Below are positions 18,464 through 28,008 of a DNA stretch of 64,000 nt, piece by piece. Source of the DNA: Mesorhizobium japonicum MAFF 303099 (GTDB taxonomy: Bacteria; Pseudomonadota; Alphaproteobacteria; Rhizobiales; Rhizobiaceae). Location of the stretch: positions 6,356,001-6,420,000 of the forward strand of contig NC_002678.2 of the NCBI RefSeq assembly GCF_000009625.1, written 5' to 3'. The notes beneath the pieces were generated by a model that was given only the letters and a program-made list of their open reading frames with translations, was not told the origin of the DNA and ran no database searches. Every line of letters begins with the position of its first letter. The first letter of the stretch is position 1. The position numbers were made by a program, and so were the translations under genes.

Positions 18464-20785
18464 TCAAGCGGCGGCCTTGACGGCCGGCGGCGCCTTCTTC
18501 ACCGGAATGCGCACCGACACGATCGTGCCGACACCTTCGGTCGAACGGATCTTCAGCGCGCCGCCCTGAAGCTCAGCCAGCGAGCGCGAGATGGCAAGGC
18601 CGAGGCCCGATCCGGCATGGTTCTTGGAGAACTGGTTCTGCACCTGTTCGAAGGGCCGCCCGAGCTTGCCGAGCGCCTCCTTTGGAATGCCGCAGCCATT
18701 GTCCTCGATGGTCAGCACCAGCGCACCCGATGTGTTGCGGGCCCTGACCGATATATGGCCGCCCTGGCCGGTGAACTTCACCGCGTTGGACAGGAGGTTG
18801 ATGACGATCTGCTTGATGGCGCGGCGATCGGCGAACAAACTCAGCGCGTCGGCGATGCGCGTTTCCACGGTGATCGCTTTTTGCGCGGCCTGCAGCGAGA
18901 CGACGCGCACCGTCTCGCTGATCAGCGGACCGAGGTCGATCTGCTCCTGGTCCAGTGAGAACTGGCCGGCCTCGATCTTGGACATGTCGAGAATATCGTT
19001 GATGACGCCGAGCAGGTATTTGCCGCTGCTGTTGATGTCGGTGGCGTACTCCTCGTAGCGCGCCGATCCCAGTGGACCAAACAGCCCCTGTTCCATCAGC
19101 TCGGAGAAGCCGATGATGGCGTTCAGCGGCGTGCGCAATTCATGCGACATGTTGGCCAGGAATTCAGACTTGGCCCGGTTCGCCGCCTCGGCGCGCTCGG
19201 TTTCCTTCATATATTTGCGGTTGAGATCGACCAGTTCGCGCGACCGTTCCTCTTCGGCCCGCCGCGCGAGGCTGAGATCATGGATCGTCGCCATCAGTCG
19301 CCGCTCGCTGTCGACCAGCTTTTCCTGATGCAGCTTGATCTGGGTGATGTCGGAGCCGACCGAGACGATGCCGCCGTCCCTTGTCTTGAGTTCATTGACC
19401 TGCAGCCAGCGGCCGTCGGACAGCTGCCGCTCGAAAGTGGCGCCGCCTTGCGGACCATTGGTGTTGGCAAGCCGGCGTTCGGACGCAAAGGCCAGCATCC
19501 GCCCCTCCAGCGAAGCGCGTGTCACACCCGGCATCACGTCGCGATCCGACAGCCCGTTATCCTGCTGGTATTTGGAGTTGCACATGATCAGCCGCTGCGC
19601 CGAATCCCACAGCACGAAGGATTCGTTGATGTTCTCGATTGCTGTTCTCAGGCGAAGGTCGGCAGCTTCGGACCGCAACGCCAGATGGCGCTGCTCGGTG
19701 ACATCGACGGCGATGCCGATCAGCTGGATTTCCGGCGCTTCCGGATCCATGACCTGCGCACGGGCGCGCATCCACACCCATTGGCCGTCGGCATGCCGCA
19801 TCCGGAACACCTGGTCGATGTGGTCGATTTCGCGCGCGACAATTCTGTTGGCTAGCTCGAACAGGTCACCGTCCTCAGGATGGATGATCTCGTCGACCTC
19901 GCCGAAGGACAGCATCGTGTCGCAGGGCTCGTAGCCCAGCATGTCGTACATGGAACGCGACCAGTACATCTTGCCGCGCACCATGTCCCAGTCCCACAGG
20001 CCGCAGCGGCCGCGCACCAGCGCCATGTCGATGCGCTGATGCGCTTCGAGGTAGATGCGGTCGGCGGCCTGGGCGCGCGCCGCCTGCCCGAAATAGGCGT
20101 AGAGGATGATGATCAGCACGCCGGCCGTCAGCACGAACAGGGTGACGTTGAGCGAGACGGTCTTGCGCCACGTGTCGAAGACCGCCTCCTGCGGCACCAG
20201 CGCCGCCGCCGCTCCCTTCCGATCCTTGGCCACGCTGACCGCGGCGTACCAGTCCCGGCCGCCGATGTTGACCTCCATGACGCCGGCGCGGTCGCCGAAC
20301 ATGAACAGCGGTTGGCCGCCCTGGACGAGGCCGTCGAGCGAATGACCTTGCCACGGCATCGAGCGCGGCGTCACCGCGGTGATCCTGAAGGCGCTGTCGG
20401 TGACGACGAGCACATGGCTGCGGCCCATCGCGCCCTGGCGGCTGGTGGTCTCCAGCAGGTCCTGGACGGCGCCGGGCTCGGTATCCGAGGTGGTGGCCAG
20501 CGAACTGGCCAACTGACCCGCAGCCAGTGTGAGGATCGCCTTGGCGTCGCGCTCGGCATCGTCGCGTTCGTTCATCAGCGACAGCACGCGCAGCGCCGCG
20601 ATGACGAGCAGGAAGATGATGATGAGGGCCGGTATCGACCGGCGCAGCAGCGGCTCGGCCGCCAGAAGCCGCTTGTAGGCCGGTTCGGCAATGAGCCGCG
20701 TATTCCCGGCAAGGCCGTCGCTGCGCGTCTCGCGACGCGCAAAAACCATCCCGCCGGGCGCGCCCCACGCGTCCGCCTTTGCCAT
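18464..20785 (-). CDS. pleC: PAS-domain sensor histidine kinase, PleC-like
   Basis: The 773-residue kinase has an N-terminal membrane segment (about 50-70), an extracytoplasmic region, a second membrane segment (about 213-235), two PAS domains (the first with LWDWDMVRGKMYWS, the second with SFVLWDSAQRLIMCN), a coiled linker, an H-box SHELRTPLNAIIGFSEL (around residue 545), and an ATPase domain with LLSNAVKFT, IEDNGCGIP and GSGLGLAI. This H-box is that of the PleC/DivJ/PdhS family that acts on DivK in alphaproteobacterial cell-cycle control, and the position next to glnE matches pleC in Sinorhizobium. ATG 20785 is preferred to GTG 20794 because GGGGAG lies about 9 bp upstream. Confidence 0.75.
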   Translation of the reverse strand: MAKADAWGAPGGMVFARRETRSDGLAGNTRLIAEPAYKRLLAAEPLLRRSIPALIIIFLLVIAALRVLSLMNERDDAERDAKAILTLAAGQLASSLATTSDTEPGAVQDLLETTSRQGAMGRSHVLVVTDSAFRITAVTPRSMPWQGHSLDGLVQGGQPLFMFGDRAGVMEVNIGGRDWYAAVSVAKDRKGAAAALVPQEAVFDTWRKTVSLNVTLFVLTAGVLIIILYAYFGQAARAQAADRIYLEAHQRIDMALVRGRCGLWDWDMVRGKMYWSRSMYDMLGYEPCDTMLSFGEVDEIIHPEDGDLFELANRIVAREIDHIDQVFRMRHADGQWVWMRARAQVMDPEAPEIQLIGIAVDVTEQRHLALRSEAADLRLRTAIENINESFVLWDSAQRLIMCNSKYQQDNGLSDRDVMPGVTRASLEGRMLAFASERRLANTNGPQGGATFERQLSDGRWLQVNELKTRDGGIVSVGSDITQIKLHQEKLVDSERRLMATIHDLSLARRAEEERSRELVDLNRKYMKETERAEAANRAKSEFLANMSHELRTPLNAIIGFSELMEQGLFGPLGSARYEEYATDINSSGKYLLGVINDILDMSKIEAGQFSLDQEQIDLGPLISETVRVVSLQAAQKAITVETRIADALSLFADRRAIKQIVINLLSNAVKFTGQGGHISVRARNTSGALVLTIEDNGCGIPKEALGKLGRPFEQVQNQFSKNHAGSGLGLAISRSLAELQGGALKIRSTEGVGTIVSVRIPVKKAPPAVKAAA

Positions 20786-20949
20786 AAATGGCACTCCCCG
20801 AATTTGCCTATGCTGCTTTGTGATCCGGCAAACGCCGCACTTCCGAATCGTCAGTAAAGAATCAAACGTGATTCGCCTTGTCCAGTGGTCCGGCGAAAAA
20901 AGATTAAAAATCGACTAAAATAATGCGCTTTTGGAGGTGCGGGGGCTAG

Positions 20950-20971
20950 GCCTTCTCCCGCGGGAGAAGGC
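20950..20971. repeat. 22-bp perfect palindrome of rhizobial intergenic type
   Basis: The half-site GCCTTCTCCCG is followed by its exact complement with no spacer. It lies between the pepN stop and the pleC-like gene. Similar CCTTCTCCCGCGGGAGAAGG motifs are frequent between genes in rhizobia. It may act as a transcript-end hairpin for pepN. Confidence 0.7.
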
Positions 20972-20981
20972 AAGGGTGCGC

Positions 20982-23627
20982 TTAGGCCAGCGTGCGCTCG
21001 ACAATATCGCGCAGGTCCGCCGACAGGTTTTCGGCATTGGCGATCGAAAGCAGCGCTTCCCTAGCCTTGGCTTGCCGGCCCGGTTCGAGCGAACGCCACG
21101 ACCGCAGTGCCGTCGCCAGCCTTGCCGCCACTTGCGGATTGCGCTTTTCGACCTCGAGCACCGTTTGCGCGAAGAACCGGTAGCCTTCGCCGTCGGCGCG
21201 GTGGAAGCCGGTCTGGTTGGCGCTGGAGAATGTGCCGATCAGCGAACGCACCCGGTTCGGATTGGCCATCGAGAAGGCCGGATGGGCGGTTAGAGCCCGC
21301 ACCGTGTCCACAGCCTGCGGCCCCGGCACGCTGGCCTGGATCTGGAACCATTTGTCCATGACCAGCGGATCGGATGCATAGGTCTTTTCGAAAGCCGCCA
21401 GCGCCTTGTTTGCCTCCGGCGAGGCGTGGTGGCGATGTGCGAGCACGGCAAGGGCTGCCGCGCGGTCGGTCATGTTGGTCGCCGACTGGAAATGCCCCGC
21501 CGCCAATGCCGCCCCACCCGGCAACAGCGAGAGATAGTCCAGCAAAGTGTTGCGCAGGGCGCGTCGTCCCGCGCTCGCCGCGTCGGGGCTGAAGGCCGCC
21601 TTGTCGGCAAGGCTGTGGTAGAGTTCGGAAAATAGCTCGGCATTGGCCATGGCGATCGCCAGTGCAAGGGTCTGCCGGGCTGCATGAATGGCATCGGGGT
21701 CGATGTTCTTGCCGATGTCGCGGGCGATGTCGGCATCGCCCGGCAGTGCCAGCGCAAGCGCCCGATAGGCGTGCTCCAGGGTGTCATCGCCGGCAATGCT
21801 GCCGGCAAGCTCGGTCAGCCGCGTCGCGAAGACCGGCTGCTTGCCGCCAAGGAACTCGCGGAAGGCAGCGATCAGCGCATCGGTGAGCAGTGTGTTGAAG
21901 GCTTGCCAGCGCGAGAAGGCATCGCTGTCATGGCGGGCAAGGAAGAACTGGTCGTCGGCCTTCTGCTCGACCGACAGCGTCACCGGCGCCGAAAAGCCGC
22001 GGTTGAGCGACACCGCCGGACGTTCGGCAACGCCCGAAAAGCGCACCATATGGCGGCGCTTGCGCAGATGGATGACGCCATCCTCGACGCCGGCGCCCTC
22101 GACGCCGCTATACGCGACAGGCTTGCCGCCCGCGCCGATCAGGCCGAAGGCGAGCGGAATATGCATCAGCCGCTTGCGGCTTTCGGAGGGTGTCGGCGGC
22201 ACCGACTGCTCGATTTCGAGCGTGAACTCCTGCGCGGCTGCATTGTGTGTCGAACTGACCGTCAGATTGGGCGTGCCGGCCTGATGATACCAGAGCGCGA
22301 ACTGCGACAGGTCGCGGCCCGAGGCATCCTCGAACACCTTGATGAAATCCTCGATGGTCGCTGCTTCGCCATCATGCCGTTCGAAATACAGGTCCATGCT
22401 GGCGCGAAAGGCATCTGCCCCCAGGATGGTGCGGATCATGCGCACCACTTCGGAGCCCTTTTCGTAGACCGTCGCCGTGTAGAAATTGTTGATCTCGCGG
22501 TAACGGCGCGGCCGCACCGGATGCGCCAGCGGGCCCTGGTCCTCGGGAAACTGGTGGGCGCGCAGCGTGCGCACCTCGGCGATGCGCTTGACCGCGCGCG
22601 AGCGCTGGTCGGCGGAGAATTCATGGTCGCGGAAGACCGTCAGGCCCTCCTTCAGGCAAAGCTGGAACCAGTCGCGGCAAGTGATTCTGTTGCCTGTCCA
22701 ATTGTGGAAATACTCATGCGCGATGATCGCCTCGATATTGGCGAAATCGGCGTCCGTCGCGGTCTCCTCGTCGGCCAGCACATATTTGTCGTTGAAGATG
22801 TTGAGGCCCTTGTTCTCCATCGCGCCCATGTTGAAGTCGGACACGGCGACGATGTTGAAGACGTCGAGGTCGTATTCGCGGCCAAATGCCTCCTCGTCCC
22901 ATCGCATCGACCGCTTCAGCGCGTCCATGGCGTAGCCCGCCAGCTTCTCCTTGCCGCGCTCGACATAGATGCCGAGTTCGACCTTGCGGCCGGACATTGT
23001 AACGAAACTGTCGGCGACCTGGCCAAGATTGCCGGCCACAAGCGCGAACAGGTAGGATGGCTTGGGGAAGGGGTCATGCCAGACGGCATAGTGCCAGCCA
23101 TCCCCGATATCGCCCTTGTCTCCCGGATTGCCATTGGACAGGAGCAGCGGCGCCTCGCCGCGCAGCGCCTCGATCCGCACGGTGTAGACGGACAGGATGT
23201 CGGGGCGATCTAGGAAATAGGTGATGCGGCGAAAGCCCTCGGCCTCGCATTGCGTGCAATAGACATTGTTCGAGCGATAGAGACCCATCAGGGCCTGGTT
23301 GCCCGCCGGGGCCAGCTCGGTCTCGATCAGCAGCTGGAAGCGGCGTGCGGCCGGCGGCTTGAGAATGGTGAGCTGGTCAGGCGTCACCAGCAGGTCCGCC
23401 GGTTTTGCCTTCTTGCCGTCGATCTCGATGCGCTTGAGCGTCAGCCCGTCGCCGTCGAGCACCAATGGCGCCGCCGCGGCTACGCCCTCGCGGCGTTCGA
23501 CCGTCAGTGTCGCGGTGACGATCGTGGCCTCGGGCGAAAGGCGGAAGGTGAGGTTGGTCTGCGGAATGAGATAATCGTTGGGGCGATAGTCTTCGAGCTT
23601 GAAGACCTGGCCGGTGTCCGTGCGCAT
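20982..23627 (-). CDS. pepN: Aminopeptidase N (M1 family)
   Basis: The 881-residue zinc aminopeptidase has the GAMENKGLNIF exopeptidase motif (about residue 265) and the zinc site HEYFHNWTGNR (about residue 300) with a downstream glutamate. It removes N-terminal amino acids from peptides in the cytoplasm. Length matches the Gram-negative PepN type. The gene is transcribed toward the pleC-like gene with a palindrome in between and is divergent from the molybdoenzyme gene. Confidence 0.93.
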   Translation of the reverse strand: MRTDTGQVFKLEDYRPNDYLIPQTNLTFRLSPEATIVTATLTVERREGVAAAAPLVLDGDGLTLKRIEIDGKKAKPADLLVTPDQLTILKPPAARRFQLLIETELAPAGNQALMGLYRSNNVYCTQCEAEGFRRITYFLDRPDILSVYTVRIEALRGEAPLLLSNGNPGDKGDIGDGWHYAVWHDPFPKPSYLFALVAGNLGQVADSFVTMSGRKVELGIYVERGKEKLAGYAMDALKRSMRWDEEAFGREYDLDVFNIVAVSDFNMGAMENKGLNIFNDKYVLADEETATDADFANIEAIIAHEYFHNWTGNRITCRDWFQLCLKEGLTVFRDHEFSADQRSRAVKRIAEVRTLRAHQFPEDQGPLAHPVRPRRYREINNFYTATVYEKGSEVVRMIRTILGADAFRASMDLYFERHDGEAATIEDFIKVFEDASGRDLSQFALWYHQAGTPNLTVSSTHNAAAQEFTLEIEQSVPPTPSESRKRLMHIPLAFGLIGAGGKPVAYSGVEGAGVEDGVIHLRKRRHMVRFSGVAERPAVSLNRGFSAPVTLSVEQKADDQFFLARHDSDAFSRWQAFNTLLTDALIAAFREFLGGKQPVFATRLTELAGSIAGDDTLEHAYRALALALPGDADIARDIGKNIDPDAIHAARQTLALAIAMANAELFSELYHSLADKAAFSPDAASAGRRALRNTLLDYLSLLPGGAALAAGHFQSATNMTDRAAALAVLAHRHHASPEANKALAAFEKTYASDPLVMDKWFQIQASVPGPQAVDTVRALTAHPAFSMANPNRVRSLIGTFSSANQTGFHRADGEGYRFFAQTVLEVEKRNPQVAARLATALRSWRSLEPGRQAKAREALLSIANAENLSADLRDIVERTLA

Positions 23628-23779
23628 TCCGTTGTTTTTCCTGTCGATTGCGTTGGACGCGGAGTTCCCGCTGGTCCAAGAAATTTGAAGTCCGCGCTCT
23701 TTACACGAAATGGTCCCTCGACAAAACTCGGCCGATGCCTATTTCAGGCGTTCGTTCTCCACATCCCCGCGAGGCAGCC

Positions 23780-26086
23780 ATGACCGTCGTCACACCGAAA
23801 TTCGGCATGGGCGCTTCCGTGCTGCGGCGCGAGGATGCCGCCTTCATCCAGGGTCAGGGCCGCTATACCGACGATATCCAGCCCGCCGGCGTCCTGCACG
23901 GCTATGTTCTGCGCTCGCCGATCGCCAAGGCGAGCTTTACCATCGGCTCGATCGAGGCGGCGAAGGCGGCACCCGGCGTCCATCTGGTGCTGACCGGTGG
24001 GGATCTCACCCATCTGCGCGATCTCAAGTCCGGCGTCATGCAGCCACAGCCGGACGGCACCAAAGCGCCGACGCGCGACATTCCGATCCTGTGCCGGGAC
24101 CGCGTCAACTATGTCGGCGATGCGGTTGCCTTTGTCGTCGCCGACAGCCGTGCCTTGGCGCAGGATGCCGCCGAACTGATCGAGGTCGATTATGACGGCG
24201 AGGACGCCGCCTCAGGCACGGCGACGGCGCTTGCCGAGGGCACGCCGCTGGTCTGGCCGGAACTCGGCTCCAACCGCGCCTTCACCTATCATATGGGCGA
24301 CAAGAAAAAGACGGACGCGGCTTTCGCTGGGGCCGCTCACGTCACTCGCATCGAATTCGTCAACAATCGGCTGGTCTGCAACTACATGGAGCCGCGCTCG
24401 GCGATCGGCGAATGGAATGTCGGGGAAAACCGCTTCGTGCTGACCACCGGGTCGCAGGGCGTGCATTCCATGCAGTACATCCTGGCCAGTGTGTTCAAGA
24501 TCAAGAAGGACCAACTGCGCGTCATCACGCCCGATGTCGGCGGCGGTTTCGGGCCGAAGAGCTTCGTCTACCGCGAATATCCGCTGGTGCTCGAGGCGGC
24601 GAAGCGGCTTGGCCGTCCGGTGAAATGGGCCGGCGACCGCACCGAGCACTTCCTCACCGACGCCCAAGGCCGCGACAATGCGGTGACGGCCGAGATGGCG
24701 CTCGACAAGGATGGCCGCTTCCTCGGCATGAGGGTCGATCTGCTTGCCAATATCGGCGCCTATATCTCGCAATATGGCCCTTTCATTCCGTATATCGGCG
24801 TCACCATGTCGACCGGCGTCTATGATATCAGGGCGCTCGATGTCTCGGTGACCGGCCTCTACACCAACACCTGCCCGGTCGACGCTTATCGCGGCGCCGG
24901 CCGTCCCGAGGCGGCGTTCCTGTTGGAAAAACTTGTCGATGCCTGCGCGCATGATCTCGGCCTGCCTGTCGAAGAGATCCGCCGCCGCAACTTCATTCGG
25001 CCCGAGCAGTTTCCCTATCGCACGCAGACCGGCCGGCTCTACGACAATGGCGAATTCGAAGGCCATATGGACCGCGCCATCGAACGGTCGCAGTGGAAGG
25101 CGTTTCCGCAGCGGCTGGAGCAGTCCAAAGCCGATGGCAAGATCCGCGGCATCGGTATGGCCACCTATATCGAGGCCTGCGCCTTTCCGGGCTCCGAACC
25201 GGCCTTTGTCGAGCTCAATGGCGACGGCACGGTGACGCTGAAGATCGGCACCCAGACCAACGGCCAGGGGCATGCCACCGCCTATGCGCAGTTCCTGTCG
25301 GAAAAACTCAATCTCGACATCGACAAGATCCATGTCCGCCAGGGCGACACCGACGAATTGAAGGCGGGCGGCGGCACAGGCGGCTCGCGCTCCATTCCGC
25401 TGGGGGGTGTCTCGGCTTCCCGCGCCGGTGAGGACCTGGCCAACAAGATCAAGCGCATCGCCGCCGATGAGCTTGAGGCCTCGGCCGGCGATATCGAACT
25501 GTCCGATGGTGTTGCCCGCATCGTCGGCACCGACCGGAGCATCGATTTCTCGAGCATCGCCAAGGCTGCGAAGACGCCGGATGACCTTAAGGGATTCGGC
25601 GAGTTCGTACAGGACGAGTGCACCTATCCGAACGGCACCCACATCTGCGAGGTCGAGATCGATCCCGACACCGGCGCGACCGAGATTGTCCGCTACACCA
25701 TCGTCGACGATTTCGGCGTCACGGTGAATCCGATCCTGCTCGCAGGCCAGGTGCATGGCGGCGTCGTGCAAGGCATCGGCCAGGCGTTGACCGAGAACAC
25801 CATCCATGGCGAGGATGGGCAGCTCTTGACGGCGAGCTTCATGGACTACGCCATGCCGCGCGCCGACAATTTCCCGTTCTTCCATTTCGAGACCCGCAAC
25901 GTGCCTTCAACCACCAATGCGCTGGGCATCAAGGGCGCGGGCGAGGCCGGCACGATCGGCTCGACACCGGCGGCGCTCAACGCCGTCACCGATGCGCTGT
26001 GGCGCGCCTATGGCATCAGGCATATCGAGATGCCGGCGACGCCGGCGCGCATCTGGGCCGCGATCAGGGGCGCATCGCCGACGTGA
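23780..26086 (+). CDS. Molybdenum hydroxylase large subunit (xanthine dehydrogenase/CoxL family)
   Basis: The 768-residue protein has the N-terminal GQGRYTDDI motif, the molybdopterin-cytosine dinucleotide binding regions (GGGFGPKSF, AYRGAGRPEA, TQTNGQGHATAYAQ) and the C-terminal GIKGAGEAGTIGS loop with the likely catalytic glutamate. These enzymes hydroxylate heterocycles, aldehydes or CO; the CO dehydrogenase VAYRCSFR motif is absent. The iron-sulfur (small) and FAD (medium) subunits normally encoded beside it are missing here. ATG 23780 starts the conserved region; upstream frame is discounted. GTGA overlap couples it to the transporter that follows. Confidence 0.88.
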   Translation: MTVVTPKFGMGASVLRREDAAFIQGQGRYTDDIQPAGVLHGYVLRSPIAKASFTIGSIEAAKAAPGVHLVLTGGDLTHLRDLKSGVMQPQPDGTKAPTRDIPILCRDRVNYVGDAVAFVVADSRALAQDAAELIEVDYDGEDAASGTATALAEGTPLVWPELGSNRAFTYHMGDKKKTDAAFAGAAHVTRIEFVNNRLVCNYMEPRSAIGEWNVGENRFVLTTGSQGVHSMQYILASVFKIKKDQLRVITPDVGGGFGPKSFVYREYPLVLEAAKRLGRPVKWAGDRTEHFLTDAQGRDNAVTAEMALDKDGRFLGMRVDLLANIGAYISQYGPFIPYIGVTMSTGVYDIRALDVSVTGLYTNTCPVDAYRGAGRPEAAFLLEKLVDACAHDLGLPVEEIRRRNFIRPEQFPYRTQTGRLYDNGEFEGHMDRAIERSQWKAFPQRLEQSKADGKIRGIGMATYIEACAFPGSEPAFVELNGDGTVTLKIGTQTNGQGHATAYAQFLSEKLNLDIDKIHVRQGDTDELKAGGGTGGSRSIPLGGVSASRAGEDLANKIKRIAADELEASAGDIELSDGVARIVGTDRSIDFSSIAKAAKTPDDLKGFGEFVQDECTYPNGTHICEVEIDPDTGATEIVRYTIVDDFGVTVNPILLAGQVHGGVVQGIGQALTENTIHGEDGQLLTASFMDYAMPRADNFPFFHFETRNVPSTTNALGIKGAGEAGTIGSTPAALNAVTDALWRAYGIRHIEMPATPARIWAAIRGASPT

Positions 26087-27042
26087 CATCAGGGGCGGAA
26101 CCAGGAACGACGGGCGGCCACGGCACGCTGAGGGGGATCGCGCTGAAGATCGTCTCGGTGGCGGTTTTTGTCGGCATGCAAACCTGCATCAAGGCGGCCG
26201 GCGACGTGCCGGCCGGGCAGATCGTCTTCTTCCGCTCCTTCTTCGCCATCTTCCCGATCATTGCCTTCCTGGCATTGAAGGGACAGCTGCCGACGGCATT
26301 CGTCACCAAACGTCCCTTCAACCATGTCGCGCGCGGCGTCGTCGGCGTCGGTGCCATGGGCCTGGGCTTCTTCGCGCTCACCAGGCTGCCGCTGCCGGAG
26401 GCGATCACCCTGAACTATGCGCAGCCGCTGCTGGTCGTGGTGTTCTCCTCGGTCTTCCTTGGCGAGTCGATCCGCGTCTATCGCTGGAGCGCGGTTGCCG
26501 TCGGCCTCATCGGCGTGCTCATCATCTCCTGGCCGGAGCTGACGCTGCTCAATTCGGATGAAGGGCTCGACGACCAGGAGGTCCTGGGCGTCATGGCCGC
26601 GCTGGTGGCCGCGGCGATCTCGGCGGTCGCCATGCTGCTTGTGCGCAATCTCGTGCAGACGGAGAAGACGGCGACCATCGTCCTGTGGTTCTCGTCGACC
26701 GCGAGCGTGCTCTCGCTGCTGACGCTGCCTTTCGGCTGGCAGTCGCTGACGCCGGTGCAAGCCGCGCTGCTCGTCATGGCGGGCTTCTGCGGCGGCCTCG
26801 GCCAGATCCTGATGACCTCGGCCTATCGCCATGCCGAGGCCTCGGTGGTGGCGCCGTTCGAATACACCTCGATGATCCTCGGCGTCGTCGTCGGCTATTT
26901 CATTTTCGGCGACGTGACCTCGCTCAACACGCTGATTGGCGGTGCGATCGTGGTGGCCGCCGGCGTCTTCATCATCTGGCGCGAGCGGCAACTGGGCCTG
27001 GAGCGCACGCGAACGCGCAAGGTGACATTGCCGCAGGGGTGA
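26083..27042 (+). CDS. EamA/DMT-superfamily transporter
   Basis: The 319-residue membrane protein has about ten hydrophobic segments in two EamA repeats, the pattern of drug/metabolite exporters. GTG 26083 overlaps the stop codon of the molybdoenzyme gene (GTGA), so the two are translationally coupled and may act in one pathway, for example export of a substrate or product. A basic C-terminal tail follows the last helix. Confidence 0.85.
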   Translation: MTSGAEPGTTGGHGTLRGIALKIVSVAVFVGMQTCIKAAGDVPAGQIVFFRSFFAIFPIIAFLALKGQLPTAFVTKRPFNHVARGVVGVGAMGLGFFALTRLPLPEAITLNYAQPLLVVVFSSVFLGESIRVYRWSAVAVGLIGVLIISWPELTLLNSDEGLDDQEVLGVMAALVAAAISAVAMLLVRNLVQTEKTATIVLWFSSTASVLSLLTLPFGWQSLTPVQAALLVMAGFCGGLGQILMTSAYRHAEASVVAPFEYTSMILGVVVGYFIFGDVTSLNTLIGGAIVVAAGVFIIWRERQLGLERTRTRKVTLPQG

Positions 27043-27062
27043 GGAGAGGTCCGCGTAGCGGA

Positions 27063-27088
27063 CGGAAAGCCAATTGCTTGGCTTTCCG
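27063..27088. repeat. Intergenic hairpin, possible terminator for the DMT gene
   Basis: An 11-bp perfect stem (CGGAAAGCCAA / TTGGCTTTCCG) with loop TTGC lies 20 bp after the DMT stop. A degenerate relative sharing the AAAGCCAATTGC core and a nearby GACGAACG block lies at 57245-57280. Confidence 0.6.
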
Positions 27089-27142
27089 AACGACGAACGC
27101 CCGGAGGGCTGGGGAGCGATGGCGAAGGGCCGATCTCCTCAG

Positions 27143-27955
27143 TTACGACCGTTCGCTGCGCTCCTTTGCCAGCCGCACCAGAACCGCGCGAGTCTGCTCG
27201 TCGGCAGGGAAGAAGGATTCGATCGCCAGTTCCGACAAGGTCACGTCAAGCGGCGTGCCGAACACGGTGATGGTGCTGATGAATGACAGCACCTGGTCGC
27301 CATGGGCGAGGCGCAGCGGATGCACGATGGCGTTCGGCTCGACGGGTGTTGGCCTGCTGCCCTTCAGCCCGGAAGGATAGCTGCGCAACTCCCGCTCCAA
27401 TTCGACCAGCACCGGATCGCCGCTGGCATCGTTCTGGTGTTTGAGGCGTTCGAGCAGATGCGTGCGCCATTCCTGGAGATTGACGATGCGCGGCGCGATG
27501 CCGCCGGGATGCAGGGAAAGGCGAAGCACGTTGACCGGCGGCGTCAGCAGCGAAGCCTCGCTGAGATCGGCAAGGAAGGGAGCAATCGCGGCATTCGCCG
27601 AAACCAGGTTCCAGTGCCGGTCCACCGCCAGCGCTGGAAACGGCTCATGCCCCTTGAGCACGATCTCGACCGCCGCCATCGCCGGTGCCAGCGTCGTGTC
27701 GGTCAGCGGCCGTTCGCTGAAGCTCGGTGCGAAGCCGGCGGCCAGCAGCAGCTGGTTGCGTTGCCTCAGCGGGATCGAAAGCTGCTCGGCCAGATGCAGC
27801 ACCATATCGCGCGACGGCGCGGCCCGCCCGCTCTCGACGAAGGACAGATGCCGCTGCGAAATCTCGGCCTCCATGGCGAGATCGAGCTGGCTCATGCGGC
27901 GGCGCGTGCGCCATTCGCGGATGAGACTGCCGGCGGAGGTTTGGGCTGTTGTCAT
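27143..27955 (-). CDS. XRE-family regulator with MmyB-like sensor domain
   Basis: The 270-residue protein has an N-terminal Cro/CI helix-turn-helix (residues about 10-65, with RRRMSQLDLAMEAEISQRHLS) and a C-terminal MmyB-type ligand-binding domain (about 100-265, with PALAVDRHWNLVSANAAI and FFPADEQTRAVL). Such regulators usually control a neighbouring oxidoreductase or transporter gene in response to a small hydrophobic ligand. It converges with the DMT gene. The ligand is unknown. Confidence 0.88.
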   Translation of the reverse strand: MTTAQTSAGSLIREWRTRRRMSQLDLAMEAEISQRHLSFVESGRAAPSRDMVLHLAEQLSIPLRQRNQLLLAAGFAPSFSERPLTDTTLAPAMAAVEIVLKGHEPFPALAVDRHWNLVSANAAIAPFLADLSEASLLTPPVNVLRLSLHPGGIAPRIVNLQEWRTHLLERLKHQNDASGDPVLVELERELRSYPSGLKGSRPTPVEPNAIVHPLRLAHGDQVLSFISTITVFGTPLDVTLSELAIESFFPADEQTRAVLVRLAKERSERS

Positions 27956-28008
27956 GGGGCAGGATTAAGGCGGCGGCAGAGGGATTTCAATTACCTCCAA
28001 GGTTATCG

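Noticed and set aside
21684..23213. Plus-strand frame opposite pepN (509 codons)
   Set aside because: It has shadow composition opposite a clear pepN gene.
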